Of a stretch of 64,000 nt of DNA, positions 28,008 through 37,280 are shown piece by piece. Origin of the DNA: Paraburkholderia sp. Tr-20389 (GTDB taxonomy: Bacteria; Pseudomonadota; Gammaproteobacteria; Burkholderiales; Burkholderiaceae); assembly GCF_017104565.1 (NCBI RefSeq), contig NZ_JAAGPD010000047.1, forward strand, positions 1 to 64,000. Reading direction: 5' to 3'. The notes beneath the pieces were generated by a model, which was given only the letters and a program-made list of their open reading frames with translations, searched no databases and was not told where the DNA came from. How positions within the stretch are numbered: position 1 is the first letter of the stretch; every line of letters starts with the position of its first letter. The position numbers were made by a program, and so were the translations under genes.

Positions 28008-29216
28008 TTACGGACGCGCGCCGGGTCCGGCGACGGCGGCAATCGCCGACGCGACATACCCGACGTTGCCGCGATTCAAACCCGCGACGCACATGCGGCC
28101 CGAACGCAGCAGATAGATGCCGTGCTCGACGCGCAGCGTTTCGACCTGGTCGGCAGACAAGCCCGTGTAGGTGAACATGCCGACCTGCGCGATATAACGC
28201 GCGCGCATCACTTCATCGACGCGTCCCGCGAGGCCTTCGTGAATCGCATGACGCATTTCATGAATGCGTTCGCGCATCACGCGCAGTTCGTCGTCCCACG
28301 ACGCGCGCAGCTTCGCATCGCCGAGCACGCCGGCAACGAGCCGCGCGCCGTGCATCGGCGGGTTGCTGTAGTTCGCGCGGATCGTGAACGTGAGCTGGCC
28401 CAGCACGCGCTGCGCTTCCGCGGCGTCCTTGCACACGACGCTCAACGCGCCGCAGCGCTCGCCGTACAGCGAGAAGTTCTTCGAGAACGAGTTCGCGACG
28501 ATCATCGGCACGTCGGCATCGGCCAGCATGCGCACGCATGCGGCATCTTCTTCGAGGCCGTCGCCGAAGCCCTGATACGCCATGTCGACGAAGGCGATCA
28601 GCTTGCGACGCTGCAGCACGGGCACGAGTTCGCGCCACTGCTCCTTCGTCAGATCGACGCCCGTCGGGTTATGGCAGCACGCATGCAACAGCACGATACT
28701 GCGCTCGGGCAACGCGTCGATCGTGTCGCGCATCGCGTCGAAGCGCAGGCCGCCCGTTGCATCGTCGTAGTACGGATACGTGTTGACCGTATGGCCCGCC
28801 GCTTCGAACACGACGCGGTGATTCTCCCAGCTCGGGTCGGAGAGCCACACCTGCGAGCCCGCGAAGTGGCGCTTCAGGAAGTCCGCGCCGACCTTCAGCG
28901 CGCCCGAACCGCCCACCGTCTGCACGGTCGCGATGCGGCCCGCGGCGCGTGCTGCGCTCTCCGTGCCGAACACGAGCGCCTGTGCGGCGTCGCGATAGGC
29001 GGGCAGGCCCGACATCGGCAGATACGAGCGCGGCGTGCCCTGCGCGACGACCGCGGCCTCGGCTTCGCGCACCGACGACATCACGGGCAGTGTGCCGTTT
29101 TCGTCGAAGTAGATGCCGATGCTCAGATTGACCTTGTTCGTGCGCGGATCGCGCTGGAAGTCTTCGTTGAGGCTCAGGATCGGGTCGCCGGGATAGGCAG
29201 GAATGTGTTCGAACAT
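28008..29216 (-). CDS. tyrB: aromatic amino acid aminotransferase
   Basis: 402 residues of the fold-type I PLP aminotransferase family, very like TyrB/AspC. It begins MFEHIPAYPGDPILSLNEDF, and the PLP lysine is Lys246 in SFSKNFSLYGERCG. TPVGLWQ-equivalent pyridine contacts appear in LLHACCHNPTGVDL, and the conserved Arg for the substrate carboxylate is expected in FTIRANYSNPP. It exchanges amino groups between Phe, Tyr or Asp and 2-oxoglutarate. It heads the operon with the aldolase, reductase and P450, and diverges from a LysR gene. The symbol reflects the family; the real substrate may differ in this setting. Confidence 0.88.
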   Translation of the reverse strand: MFEHIPAYPGDPILSLNEDFQRDPRTNKVNLSIGIYFDENGTLPVMSSVREAEAAVVAQGTPRSYLPMSGLPAYRDAAQALVFGTESAARAAGRIATVQTVGGSGALKVGADFLKRHFAGSQVWLSDPSWENHRVVFEAAGHTVNTYPYYDDATGGLRFDAMRDTIDALPERSIVLLHACCHNPTGVDLTKEQWRELVPVLQRRKLIAFVDMAYQGFGDGLEEDAACVRMLADADVPMIVANSFSKNFSLYGERCGALSVVCKDAAEAQRVLGQLTFTIRANYSNPPMHGARLVAGVLGDAKLRASWDDELRVMRERIHEMRHAIHEGLAGRVDEVMRARYIAQVGMFTYTGLSADQVETLRVEHGIYLLRSGRMCVAGLNRGNVGYVASAIAAVAGPGARP

Positions 29217-29332
29217 GGTTGTGTCTCTGTCTGTGTGTGCTGGATGTTTCTCTGCGAGAGGTCGTGAGGCCATCTTGCGAGACCATGACTCGCGGCGTGC
29301 GCATCAGTGTGTCGAAAAGCGCGCGTTGTCAC

Positions 29333-29354
29333 AATCAATCGATTTTGATTGATT
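29333..29354. promoter_or_regulatory. palindromic operator candidate for the divergent LysR regulator
   Basis: Perfect 8-base arms AATCAATC and GATTGATT surround a 6-base centre in the gap between tyrB and lysR. A TTTAGAAT -10-like element follows at 29367-29374, in front of lysR. Position and symmetry fit a LysR autoregulatory site. Confidence 0.6.
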
Positions 29355-29380
29355 CGTAAGTTTCGCTTTAGAATCCGCCG

Positions 29381-30316
29381 ATGGCCCTCACACGCATCAC
29401 CATACGCCAATTCGAGGCGTTTCTCGCGATCGTCGACCAGAACGGCATTGCCGCGGCTGCGGAACGGCTCGGGCTGACTTCGTCCGCCGTGAGTCAACTG
29501 CTGGCCGAACTCGAGCGCGAACTGGGCTTTCGTCTGTTCGATCGAACGACGCGGCGTGTGAGTCTTTCCACGGCAGGCCGCGATTTTCTCCCGTCCGCGG
29601 AATCCGTGCTGCGTCACCTGCGCGCGGCCGAGCAGACGGCAAGCGACATCCGCAATCGCGCAGCGGGCATCGTGCGGGTGGGCGCGCCGCTCGTGCTCGC
29701 GAGCACGGCGATTCCGTATGCGATCGCGGGCTATGCGCAGGAGAAGCCGAAGGTGGTGGTGCGCGTCGTCGATACGGATGTCGAGCAACTCGTGGAGCGC
29801 GTGGCGAGCGGCGACGTCGATCTCGCCGTCGGTCCCGATCGCGCGACGGGCGACCGCGTCCAGCGCACAGCGATCTTCCGGAGCCCGTGGGTGCTGTGGT
29901 GCGCGGAACAGCATCCGCTGGCCCGCCGGCGGCGCTTGCGCTGGCAGGATCTGCGCGGCACGCCCATCATCGCGACGGGCCGCGATCACGAAGCGAGCGT
30001 CGCGCAGATGCTGGCCGACCAGCCGTCGGATGCACGCATTGCGCCCGTCGAAGTCGTCGACAACGTGACGACGGCATTCGGACTCGCCGCGCAGGGACTT
30101 GCCGTCACGCTGGCGCCCGCGTATGTGAAGCCGCTCGCGCAGACGTTCGGGCTCGCGATGCGGCGCGTGGTCGAGCCGGAGACGATCCGCGAGGTGTGCA
30201 TCTATCGTCCCGTCGACCGTTCACTGTCGCCGCCCGCCGATGGCTTCGCGGAATATCTCGGCGTCAGCCTCAAAGCATGGGATCGCGAGACGCAAGGCGC
30301 CTCGGGCGGGAAATGA
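29381..30316 (+). CDS. LysR family transcriptional regulator
   Basis: 311 residues. The N-terminal winged helix-turn-helix reads ITIRQFEAFLAIVDQNGIAAAAERLGLTSSAVSQ in two stretches, standard for LysR proteins. A linker helix and a two-lobed periplasmic-binding-like effector domain (residues about 90-300) follow. It probably controls the divergent aminotransferase operon from the palindrome at 29333-29354, with an aromatic or 2-oxoacid effector; this is inferred from divergence only. A hairpin terminator follows the stop. Confidence 0.93.
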   Translation: MALTRITIRQFEAFLAIVDQNGIAAAAERLGLTSSAVSQLLAELERELGFRLFDRTTRRVSLSTAGRDFLPSAESVLRHLRAAEQTASDIRNRAAGIVRVGAPLVLASTAIPYAIAGYAQEKPKVVVRVVDTDVEQLVERVASGDVDLAVGPDRATGDRVQRTAIFRSPWVLWCAEQHPLARRRRLRWQDLRGTPIIATGRDHEASVAQMLADQPSDARIAPVEVVDNVTTAFGLAAQGLAVTLAPAYVKPLAQTFGLAMRRVVEPETIREVCIYRPVDRSLSPPADGFAEYLGVSLKAWDRETQGASGGK

Positions 30317-30317
30317 A

Positions 30318-30352
30318 AAAAGCGCTGCGCCTGGTGAGGGCACAGCGCTTTT
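30318..30352. terminator. bidirectional terminator between lysR and the TehA-like gene
   Basis: Ten-base arms AAAAGCGCTG (30318-30327) and CAGCGCTTTT (30343-30352) surround a 15-base loop. A/T runs at both outer ends suit termination of both converging genes. Confidence 0.8.
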
Positions 30353-30381
30353 CGTTTGAACAAGTGGCCGCGTGAGCGTGG

Positions 30382-31470
30382 TCAGGCAATACTGCGGCGA
30401 TTCACACCGGCGGCCTGCTTCACGAGCCGCACGATACGTGCGGTACGCCGCGCATGCACCGTCGCCTGAATCGCCGCTTGCGCCACCTCTTGTGCCCCGG
30501 CTTGCGGCACATCGACCTTCGGCAACAACCGCCCGCCGATCCATGCCCGTACCGTCTTCCACGCGATCAGGCCGATCACGACATTCGCTGCAATGAACAA
30601 CGCGACAGCAAGCCATTCAATCTCGCCTGCTGCACCGCGCTCGACCATCCGCATCGCGAGCGTCGGCAGTGCAGCGGCGCCGAACGTGAACGCCCAGTAA
30701 GACGGCGCGAACGGCTGACGGCGAATCCACGGCAGCAGGCGCATCATCAGCAGCGCCTGATAGATGCCGTAGCCGAGCAGCGCAAACGCGAACAGGTCCG
30801 GCGCGCCGTGCGTCACGCTCATATAGGCGACGCCGCCCACCACGGGCGGAGCGATCTGAATGCCGAGCAGCGGACGTTGCGCTTCCGGCAGTGGGCTATG
30901 CACGGCGGCCCGATGCAGGATCACCGATTCGATCGCGAGCCATGACAGCATCCCGGCGCCGAAAAACAGCATCCCCACCTGCGGCCAGCCGAACGATGCC
31001 GCCGCTGTCGCCGCGACGAAGCTCGGTGCGACGGCGGGCAGGTAGATTGCGGGCGTCGTCAGTTCCGGGTTGCGGCCACCTTGCCAGAAACGCCCTTGCA
31101 GATGCATGCCGAGCGCGAGCTGCGCCACCGCAGCGATGGCGAACACCACGAGCGCTGCCGTATGCGAATAGTTGAGCAGCGCGTTGGCCGCGAGCAGGCT
31201 CGACACCGGCCCGAGCGCCACGAACGACGATTGCAGCGGATGCTGCCATTCCGCTCGGGCTTGCGAGCGCTGTACGTACCACTTGCGCGCATAGGCCGCG
31301 AGCACGATGACCCACACGGCGAGCGCCGCGAACGTCAGCGTATCGACGACACCAGCAGGCACATGCCAGATGCGCGCCGCGACGCGCCAGGCGTTCGCGA
31401 GCGCCAGTGAACCAACGGCAATACCGAAGAATGAAGCAGGCATCACCGGATCGTTTGTCTTCGCTTGCAT
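30382..31470 (-). CDS. TehA/TDT-family C4-dicarboxylate or tellurite-resistance carrier
   Basis: 362 residues with about ten membrane helices. MPASFFGIAVGSLALANAWR is the opening typical of the TehA/SLAC1 channel family, and the paired-helix pattern continues to about residue 320. A basic cytoplasmic tail (residues about 325-362) follows. Members are anion channels or carriers linked to tellurite resistance, sulfite or C4-dicarboxylate movement in the inner membrane. GGGAG upstream fixes ATG 31470. No tehB-like methyltransferase gene lies next to it. Confidence 0.85.
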   Translation of the reverse strand: MQAKTNDPVMPASFFGIAVGSLALANAWRVAARIWHVPAGVVDTLTFAALAVWVIVLAAYARKWYVQRSQARAEWQHPLQSSFVALGPVSSLLAANALLNYSHTAALVVFAIAAVAQLALGMHLQGRFWQGGRNPELTTPAIYLPAVAPSFVAATAAASFGWPQVGMLFFGAGMLSWLAIESVILHRAAVHSPLPEAQRPLLGIQIAPPVVGGVAYMSVTHGAPDLFAFALLGYGIYQALLMMRLLPWIRRQPFAPSYWAFTFGAAALPTLAMRMVERGAAGEIEWLAVALFIAANVVIGLIAWKTVRAWIGGRLLPKVDVPQAGAQEVAQAAIQATVHARRTARIVRLVKQAAGVNRRSIA

Positions 31471-31621
31471 GTCAATCTCCCGTGTTGCGCGCCGCGGACC
31501 GTGCTGCATGCGATGCGCCGATGGAGCGAACTTTACGGGCGATACCCGTGCACGCGAATGCCGCAAAGGCTCGACACGATGCTCGATCGGATCATTGCGG
31601 CCACCGGATGGAACAGCACGT

Positions 31622-31927
31622 CTCGATGAGCCGATCGAGCAGAAATTCGAGCCGCGCGAGCATTTGCGGCGGACGGAAACGCTCGACGAAGCGGCCGCCG
31701 TGCGCGCATTCGCGCATGACTACGGGATCCACTACCCGCTCTATCTCGCGGGCATGGGCGGAATCGCGACGATGCTTCGCGAAGGCGATACGCGCGGCGC
31801 GGTGCCGTTCACCGTGGTCTACGACGGCAACGGACGCAAGGTCGGTTCGATTACAGGCCTCGCGAGTCCTTCACAACTCGAAGCGCTGCTCGCGGTGGCG
31901 ATTGCTGCGACTTCCGTCGAGCATTGA
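31622..31927 (+). pseudogene. C-terminal remnant of a TlpA-type thioredoxin
   Basis: The frame ending at 31927 encodes VRAFAHDYGIHYPLYLAGMG followed by VPFTVVYDGNGRKVGSITGL. These are the last two strands and the cis-proline region (VPF) of TlpA/redoxin-family proteins. The N-terminal half with the WCxxC active site is absent, and no start or ribosome binding site suits a fragment. The upstream bases fall in the TehA promoter area. It is best read as a decayed gene; sequencing error cannot explain loss of the whole first half. Confidence 0.7.
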
Positions 31928-31940
31928 ACGCGCGTGTCGC

Positions 31941-32936
31941 TTAGCGCATGTCGTCGCCTGTCTGCGGCGTGCAGTCGAGCGAGGTCGATTGCAGCTTCGC
32001 GCGCACGCGCGACATCGTCTCAGGCGAATCGACGAGCACGGCGTCCATACGAAGACACGCGGCCTCGCGATAGGTGGCTTCATCGTTGACCGCGAACGCG
32101 ATCAGCCAGGTATCCGCGGCGCGGCGAAAGCACTGCACGGACGCCGGCGTCCACGTCCGCGCCGTGAAGGTGGAGCGGCCTTCGCCAAGCGTGAAGCGCT
32201 CGATCAGTTCCACCTTGCGGCCCAGTTCGAACCCGGCGCGCGTGCCGGCGCGAGGGGCATCGCATTGCCCCGTCAGCGCGACGCCGAAAAGCCGCTGACG
32301 CGTCGCATCGCGCGACTCGAACACACGCGCCTGCGGATACCGTGCGAACGCGCTCTGATAATCGGCTTCCGTCGAATAGATCGTGACGCGCGGCCATGCG
32401 TTCAGCGCATCGAGCACGCGTGCGACCGCATCCGCCTGCGGCGCGGCAGGCAACGCCTTCATGTCGAGCACGACGGGCAGGTTGCGCGGAATGAGCCGCA
32501 GCGCGTCTTCGAGTGTCGGGATGCCGACCGGCTTTGCTCGATACGGTTTGACGCCCGGCGCTTGCGGCGCTTCGAACTGCCAGCCCGCGTTGACACGCGC
32601 CAGTTCGGCAGCGGTGCGGTCAGCGACGGGGCCGCTCGCATCGGTCAACGCGGACAGGTCCTTCGGACGATACAGCACGGGCACGCCGTCCCGGCTCAAC
32701 TGAACGGTGAGCCAGATGACGTCGGCGCGGTGCGCGAGCGCGCCTTCGATCGCGGGCAAGGTGTTCTCGGGATAGTCGGCCGTCCCCCCGCGATGGGCGA
32801 TCAGCGCGGGCAGCGTTGCGCCGCTGCTCGCGTGGGTCGGCGCCACGGCGGGAGAAGTCGTACAGGCGGGAAGCCCCGCAAGAAGCGATACCGCAACAAC
32901 CAATACAGATGTCCGCATCCCGTGCATGAGTGTCAT
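31941..32936 (-). CDS. GDPD-like lipoprotein with divergent active site
   Basis: 331 residues. The start MTLMHGMRTSVLVVAVSLLA is followed by GLPAC, a lipobox-like end with Cys25, so it is probably a lipoprotein. IAHRGGTADYPENTLPA holds His49 and Glu57 of the glycerophosphodiester phosphodiesterase family. The usual following ExD metal pair is replaced by WLTV (75-78), and the usual HD catalytic motif by YRPKD (89-93). Thus half of the normal catalytic set is missing. It may bind rather than cleave phosphodiesters, or use other residues. It converges on the TlpA remnant. Fold assignment is good, activity is doubtful. Confidence 0.8.
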   Translation of the reverse strand: MTLMHGMRTSVLVVAVSLLAGLPACTTSPAVAPTHASSGATLPALIAHRGGTADYPENTLPAIEGALAHRADVIWLTVQLSRDGVPVLYRPKDLSALTDASGPVADRTAAELARVNAGWQFEAPQAPGVKPYRAKPVGIPTLEDALRLIPRNLPVVLDMKALPAAPQADAVARVLDALNAWPRVTIYSTEADYQSAFARYPQARVFESRDATRQRLFGVALTGQCDAPRAGTRAGFELGRKVELIERFTLGEGRSTFTARTWTPASVQCFRRAADTWLIAFAVNDEATYREAACLRMDAVLVDSPETMSRVRAKLQSTSLDCTPQTGDDMR

Positions 32937-33078
32937 GGCGTGAAGGTTTGCGCCGCGCGTGCGTGGGCGGCATGGCAGTGCGTCATGGTAGACGCGCCCG
33001 CTGCCCTGCGCGCAGGATGCGCAAGCGTCGATGACACTCGTCAATGTACGGGGCAGATCGATGCGCGGCGACGATGCA

Positions 33079-33495
33079 TCACGCGGGATCGCGCGAGGCC
33101 GCCATCTGCACGAGGACTTTCGCTTTCGCGAGCGGCTCGACGAGCGTCGCGTCCAGCCCATAGCCTTCGACCAGCGCGCCCGTCACGTCGTCGATCGCCA
33201 GCCATGTGACGCGCGCGTCGTCTTCCCACACGAGCGCCTTCAGCGGCAGCAGCAGCCCGGCGCATGCATTCGCGTGCATGACGGGCGTGCCACCCTTCGG
33301 ATTGCCGAATACGATCAGGCGCGTCGGCCGCAGCGTCATGCCGACCTGCGCGGCGGCGTCGGCCTGGTCGATATCGACGAAGATCGTCATGCCCTTGTCG
33401 GCGAGCAGGCCGCGCAGCCGCGCGACCGTGATCGAAAAGCCATGCTCGCTTCTGAACGTCGCAACCGACGCGGGAAATTGTGCAGCGACAGTCAT
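33079..33495 (-). CDS. DUF302 domain protein
   Basis: 138 residues. SEHGFSITVARLRGLLADKGMT at the start and LRPTRLIVFGNPKGGTPVM in the middle are the signature of DUF302, a small alpha/beta fold found in many proteobacteria. No signal peptide is seen. The family function is unknown; some members bind metals or nucleotides. It is a single-domain copy, 36 bases before the downstream 162-aa gene's stop on the same strand. Confidence 0.88.
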   Translation of the reverse strand: MTVAAQFPASVATFRSEHGFSITVARLRGLLADKGMTIFVDIDQADAAAQVGMTLRPTRLIVFGNPKGGTPVMHANACAGLLLPLKALVWEDDARVTWLAIDDVTGALVEGYGLDATLVEPLAKAKVLVQMAASRDPA

Positions 33496-33531
33496 CGCGG
33501 AACTCCGGTGAGGGCATTCACCGCAGTGTAG

Positions 33532-34020
33532 TCATTGCGTCGCAACAACAGAAGCGGACGCTTGCGCGGCGAGTGCCCGGAAGTTCTCCGGCGTCGCGAA
33601 GGCGAGGTACTGCGCCTGCATCTCGGGCGTCAGCACTTCGATCAGCGTGCTGTTTTCGACCCACAGCTCGATCACGTCGAAGAAGTTGTTGCCGCGCGTG
33701 CAGCGCACGGCTCGCCAGCCTTCGCGCTCGCCGATCGCGATCACCTGCTCCGCCGACAGCGGCGACGCAACAGCCATATGGAAGCCGCTGTATTGCGCGC
33801 GCGAGCCCGTCATCGATGCGAGCGGCTCGCGTGTGTCGCCGGGCGTGAGCGTCATGTTGCTCGGATAGGTCTCGATGATCGTGCCGCGATCGTCGCCGGC
33901 GACGGCCATCCATGCGCCTTCGAAAGGCGAAAACGGCGCGGCGAAACCGCCCCACACTTCGGCAAGGGTGCGCGCGACGCGCTCGGGGTTTTGCGTGGGA
34001 ATGGACGCATGAAAAATCAT
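33532..34020 (-). CDS. conserved hypothetical protein, 162 aa, possible VOC-like fold
   Basis: The protein begins MIFHASIPTQNPERVARTLAEVWGG and contains EGAWMAVAGDDRGTIIETYP, two strands separated by a helix as in vicinal-oxygen-chelate (glyoxalase-like) folds. SGFHMAVASPLSAEQVIAIGER looks like the second such unit. No complete metal-ligand set can be assigned by eye. GGAGAG sits before ATG 34020. It is upstream of the DUF302 gene on the same strand and probably cotranscribed. Function unknown. Confidence 0.65.
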   Translation of the reverse strand: MIFHASIPTQNPERVARTLAEVWGGFAAPFSPFEGAWMAVAGDDRGTIIETYPSNMTLTPGDTREPLASMTGSRAQYSGFHMAVASPLSAEQVIAIGEREGWRAVRCTRGNNFFDVIELWVENSTLIEVLTPEMQAQYLAFATPENFRALAAQASASVVATQ

Positions 34021-34433
34021 CGAAACTCTCCAGGTGACGCGGTGAACGACGCTCGGGCGCGGTGACGGGTTCGGCGCTCGCGTGCCGCGCGTTCTGTTTG
34101 TTCTCGTGGTTCTTATCGACGCGCGCGGCATGGGCAAAGCCGAGGGTTGCTGCATGCGCCAGGTATGCAGCGGGCAGTACGGTGAGTAGTAGAACGGGAT
34201 CGTTTCGCCGCGTTTGAAAACGCGGCAACGGTATGAGCAAAGCGCCGCGTGAGCACGCAGCATCGATCGTCATGCTAGAAGCGCAAGACAGCGCCACCAA
34301 TCGGGAGTTTTACCAACAGCTTTCGTTTCGTCCGACGAGTCGCTTCTTCGCAAGCTCGCGGCAAGCCGAAAAAAAACCGCCCGCCATGGCGGCGGGCGGC
34401 GTGTCTACTAATTACGCAGACGTGCAGCGAGCG
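34021..34433. other. 413-base gap with promoter and terminator, no gene seen
   Basis: It contains the promoter side of the 162-aa gene, a GCCGCGTTT/AAACGCGGC hairpin at 34207-34226 without a T run, and the terminator at 34377-34399. Short ORFs here lack family features. Confidence 0.5.
34377..34399 (-). terminator. intrinsic terminator of the succinate-semialdehyde dehydrogenase gene
   Basis: Nine-base arms CCGCCCGCC and GGCGGGCGG around a 5-base loop are followed on the minus strand by GG-free TTTTTTTT after a CGG step. It lies 35 bases past the stop. Confidence 0.85.
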
Positions 34434-35882
34434 TTAAACGGCCATCACGGTAACGGCCTTCGTCACGAGATACGCTTCCATCGCTTCCGGTCCACCTTCC
34501 GAGCCGTAGCCCGAATCCTTCACGCCGCCGAACGGCATTTCCGGCGTCGGCGTAGCGGGCTGGTTGATCCACAGCATGCCGACTTCGAGGTTCTGCGACA
34601 GCAGGTGCACGTTGCGGAACGACTTCGTGAATGCATAGCCAGCGAGGCCGAACGGCAGACGGTTCGCTTCGGCGATGGCGTCCTCGATCTTGTCGAAGCC
34701 GCGAATCGCGGCAATCGGGCCAAACGGCTCGTTGTTGAACACGTCGGCTTCGAGCGGCACGTCCGTCAGCACGGTCGGCGCGAAGAAGTTGCCTTCCGAG
34801 CCGATGCGCTCGCCGCCTGTCGCGACCTTCGCGCCCGTCGAGCGCGCGTTGTCGATGATGCTGGCCATCGCCGTCAGACGGCGCGCGTTCGCGAGCGGTC
34901 CGAGCTGCGTGCCTTCGGCGAGGCCGTCGCCGACCTTCAGGCCTTCGGCGTGCTTGACGAGGGCCGCGGCGAATTCTTCGCGGATGCTGTTGTGCACGAG
35001 GAAGCGCGTCGGCGAGATGCACACCTGGCCTGCGTTGCGGAACTTCGCGCCGCCCGCTGCCTTGACGGCGAGCGCGACGTCGGCGTCTTCCGCGACGATC
35101 ACGGGCGCGTGGCCGCCGAGTTCCATCGTGGCGCGCTTCATGTGCGAACCGGCCAGCGCGGCGAGCTGCTTGCCGACGGGCGTCGAACCCGTGAACGTGA
35201 CCTTGCGGATCACGGGATGCGGAATCAGATAGCTCGAAATTTCAGCGGGGTCGCCGAACACGAGGCCGACGGTGCCACCGGGCACGCCCGCGTCGACGAA
35301 CGCCTGCAGCAGTTGTGCGGGCGATGCGGGCGTCTCTTCCGGCGCCTTGACCAGGAAGGAACAGCCGCTTGCGAGCGCGGCGCTCAGCTTGCGGACCACC
35401 TGGTTCACCGGGAAATTCCACGGCGTGAACGCGGCGACGGGGCCGATCGGCTCCTTGATGACGAGCGATTGTGCATTCAGATTGCGCGACGGCACGACGC
35501 GGCCATACACGCGACGGCCTTCGTCGGCGAACCATTCGATGATGTCCGCCGCCGACAGCACCTCGATGCGCGCTTCGGCAAACGGCTTGCCCTGCTCCTG
35601 CGTCATCAGGCGCGCGATGTGATCGGCGCGCTCGCGCACGAAGCCGGCGGCCTTGCGCATCGTCGTCGCGCGCTCGTTGGCGGGCACCTTGCGCCACGCT
35701 TCGAAACCCTTCTGCGCGGCTTCCAGCGCGCGGTCCAGATCGGCCTTGCCCGCGTGCGCGACCTTGCCGATCGGCTTGCCCGTCGCGGGATTGACGACGT
35801 CGAGCGTCTTGCCGCTGGCGGCGTCGCACCACTCGTTGTTGATCAACAGACGGGTATCGCTGTAGCTGCTGGAGGTGACCAT
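34434..35882 (-). CDS. gabD: NAD(P)-dependent succinate-semialdehyde dehydrogenase
   Basis: 482 residues, the usual length. PWNFP with Asn156, the general base Glu254 in MELGGHAP and the catalytic Cys288 in [10 protein letters not shown] form the aldehyde dehydrogenase active site. The opening [19 protein letters not shown] and [20 protein letters not shown] match the GabD branch. It oxidises succinate semialdehyde to succinate, the last step of GABA degradation. No gabT or gabP is in the window, so another short aldehyde could be the real substrate. It stands alone, with its own terminator. Confidence 0.85.
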   Translation of the reverse strand: MVTSSSYSDTRLLINNEWCDAASGKTLDVVNPATGKPIGKVAHAGKADLDRALEAAQKGFEAWRKVPANERATTMRKAAGFVRERADHIARLMTQEQGKPFAEARIEVLSAADIIEWFADEGRRVYGRVVPSRNLNAQSLVIKEPIGPVAAFTPWNFPVNQVVRKLSAALASGCSFLVKAPEETPASPAQLLQAFVDAGVPGGTVGLVFGDPAEISSYLIPHPVIRKVTFTGSTPVGKQLAALAGSHMKRATMELGGHAPVIVAEDADVALAVKAAGGAKFRNAGQVCISPTRFLVHNSIREEFAAALVKHAEGLKVGDGLAEGTQLGPLANARRLTAMASIIDNARSTGAKVATGGERIGSEGNFFAPTVLTDVPLEADVFNNEPFGPIAAIRGFDKIEDAIAEANRLPFGLAGYAFTKSFRNVHLLSQNLEVGMLWINQPATPTPEMPFGGVKDSGYGSEGGPEAMEAYLVTKAVTVMAV

Positions 35883-36026
35883 GCTGATTTCCTGTGTTCC
35901 GGATTGGGAAGACGCCGGGAAACGGGCGGGATCACCGCGCGCGCCCCGGCAAGGAGATGCTGAGAGCGTCGATGTTAACTGATTGCTGGAATTCTCACCT
36001 GGTAATGGGAATTTTCTTACTTTGAT

Positions 36027-37223
36027 TCAGCCCGACAGCGCGAACGCGATGCCCTTCTTAAAAGGCGTGAAGTGCTCCGCCGCGTGCAGCAAGATCGAAC
36101 GCGCCATGCGGGCGGGCGGCGAGCAGTTCGTATAGATGTCGGTGACCAGCCGGGTCATCAGATAGAGCGGGCGAGTGGCGCGACGGTGACGCGCTTCGTA
36201 GCGCTGGAGCACGGCCTCGCGCGCGATGTCCTGCCCGTTGCGATGCGCCGCCAGGATCTCGCCCGATAAGGCCTCGACGCCCATCAGCCCGAAGTTGAAG
36301 CCGTGCGCCGTGACAGGATGCATGCCGACGGCCGCATCGCCGACGGTCGCGAAGCGTCTCGCCACGAAGCGCCTCGGGTAGACGGAAACGAGCGGATAGA
36401 CGTGGCGCGTGCTCGCCAGATGCATGCTGCCCAGCCGCCGTTCGAACCGGCGCTCGATGTTGCGGCTGAATTCGTCCGGCGCCATGTTCGCGAGCGCATC
36501 GGCTTCCCGGCCCGGCAACGTCACGACGATCGACGACCGATGCGCGCCCGTGTCCGGCTCCGCATTCATCGGCAGCACGGCCAGTGTCTGGCCGAAGCCG
36601 AACCATTCCCATGCGACGTGATGATGGGGCTCGCTGTGCGTCATGCGGCAAACCAGCATCGATTTGCCGTGATCGTGCATGTTGGCCGGGATGCCCATCT
36701 GGCGGCGGGTGGCGGAGAAACGGCTGTCGGCGGCCACGACCAGACGCGAAACCACGCTGTTGCCGCTCTCCAGTGTCACGCGTCCGGACGTCGACCCGGT
36801 TTTCACGCCGCTGACTTTCTCCGCCGCCATCACCGTGATGTCGCCGTTATCGGCCATGCTCCGCTGCACGGACCTCCATGCGGCCTGCCGGATCAGATGA
36901 TTGGGCACCAGCCAGCCCAGTTCGGCATGAATGCCCAGCGAGTGACCGATCTCGAGCGCCTCGGGCGATGAACCGTTGAAAATCTTCGCATCGCGGAGTT
37001 GCGACTGCGCGTCCTCGCCGATGATCTGCCACAGGCTGAGCCGCTTCATGATCGCGACGGACTTGTGCGACAGCGCGATTTCGCGCCCGTCGAAGGCCGG
37101 GGTTTCGAGTTCGCGCAGCGGCTGCTGATCGATCACGACGATCTTGAGGCCGCGGCCGCTCAGCGACCGCGCAAGGCACAAGCCGGCGGGGCCGGCTCCG
37201 ACGATAGTGACGTCTGTTTCCAT
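36027..37223 (-). CDS. ubiM: UbiM-type FAD-dependent ubiquinone hydroxylase
   Basis: 398 residues of the UbiH/UbiF flavoprotein monooxygenase family. TIVGAGPAGLCLARSLSGRG binds FAD at the N-terminus, and FATVGDAAVGMHPVTAHGFN is the second FAD motif; the DG-type motif is represented by LVVAADSRFSATRR. The sequence around SHKSVAIMKRLSLWQIIGE resembles the UbiM branch, enzymes shown in some species to hydroxylate the ubiquinone ring at several positions. It is the last gene of the nitrate block, 57 bases after the MarR gene. An extra quinone hydroxylase here may tune quinone supply for respiration; that link is inference. Confidence 0.82.
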   Translation of the reverse strand: METDVTIVGAGPAGLCLARSLSGRGLKIVVIDQQPLRELETPAFDGREIALSHKSVAIMKRLSLWQIIGEDAQSQLRDAKIFNGSSPEALEIGHSLGIHAELGWLVPNHLIRQAAWRSVQRSMADNGDITVMAAEKVSGVKTGSTSGRVTLESGNSVVSRLVVAADSRFSATRRQMGIPANMHDHGKSMLVCRMTHSEPHHHVAWEWFGFGQTLAVLPMNAEPDTGAHRSSIVVTLPGREADALANMAPDEFSRNIERRFERRLGSMHLASTRHVYPLVSVYPRRFVARRFATVGDAAVGMHPVTAHGFNFGLMGVEALSGEILAAHRNGQDIAREAVLQRYEARHRRATRPLYLMTRLVTDIYTNCSPPARMARSILLHAAEHFTPFKKGIAFALSG

Positions 37224-37280
37224 GTTTCGATGATGGTGTGAACAATCACGGCATGCGCATCGGCACGCCGGCACGGTTGT

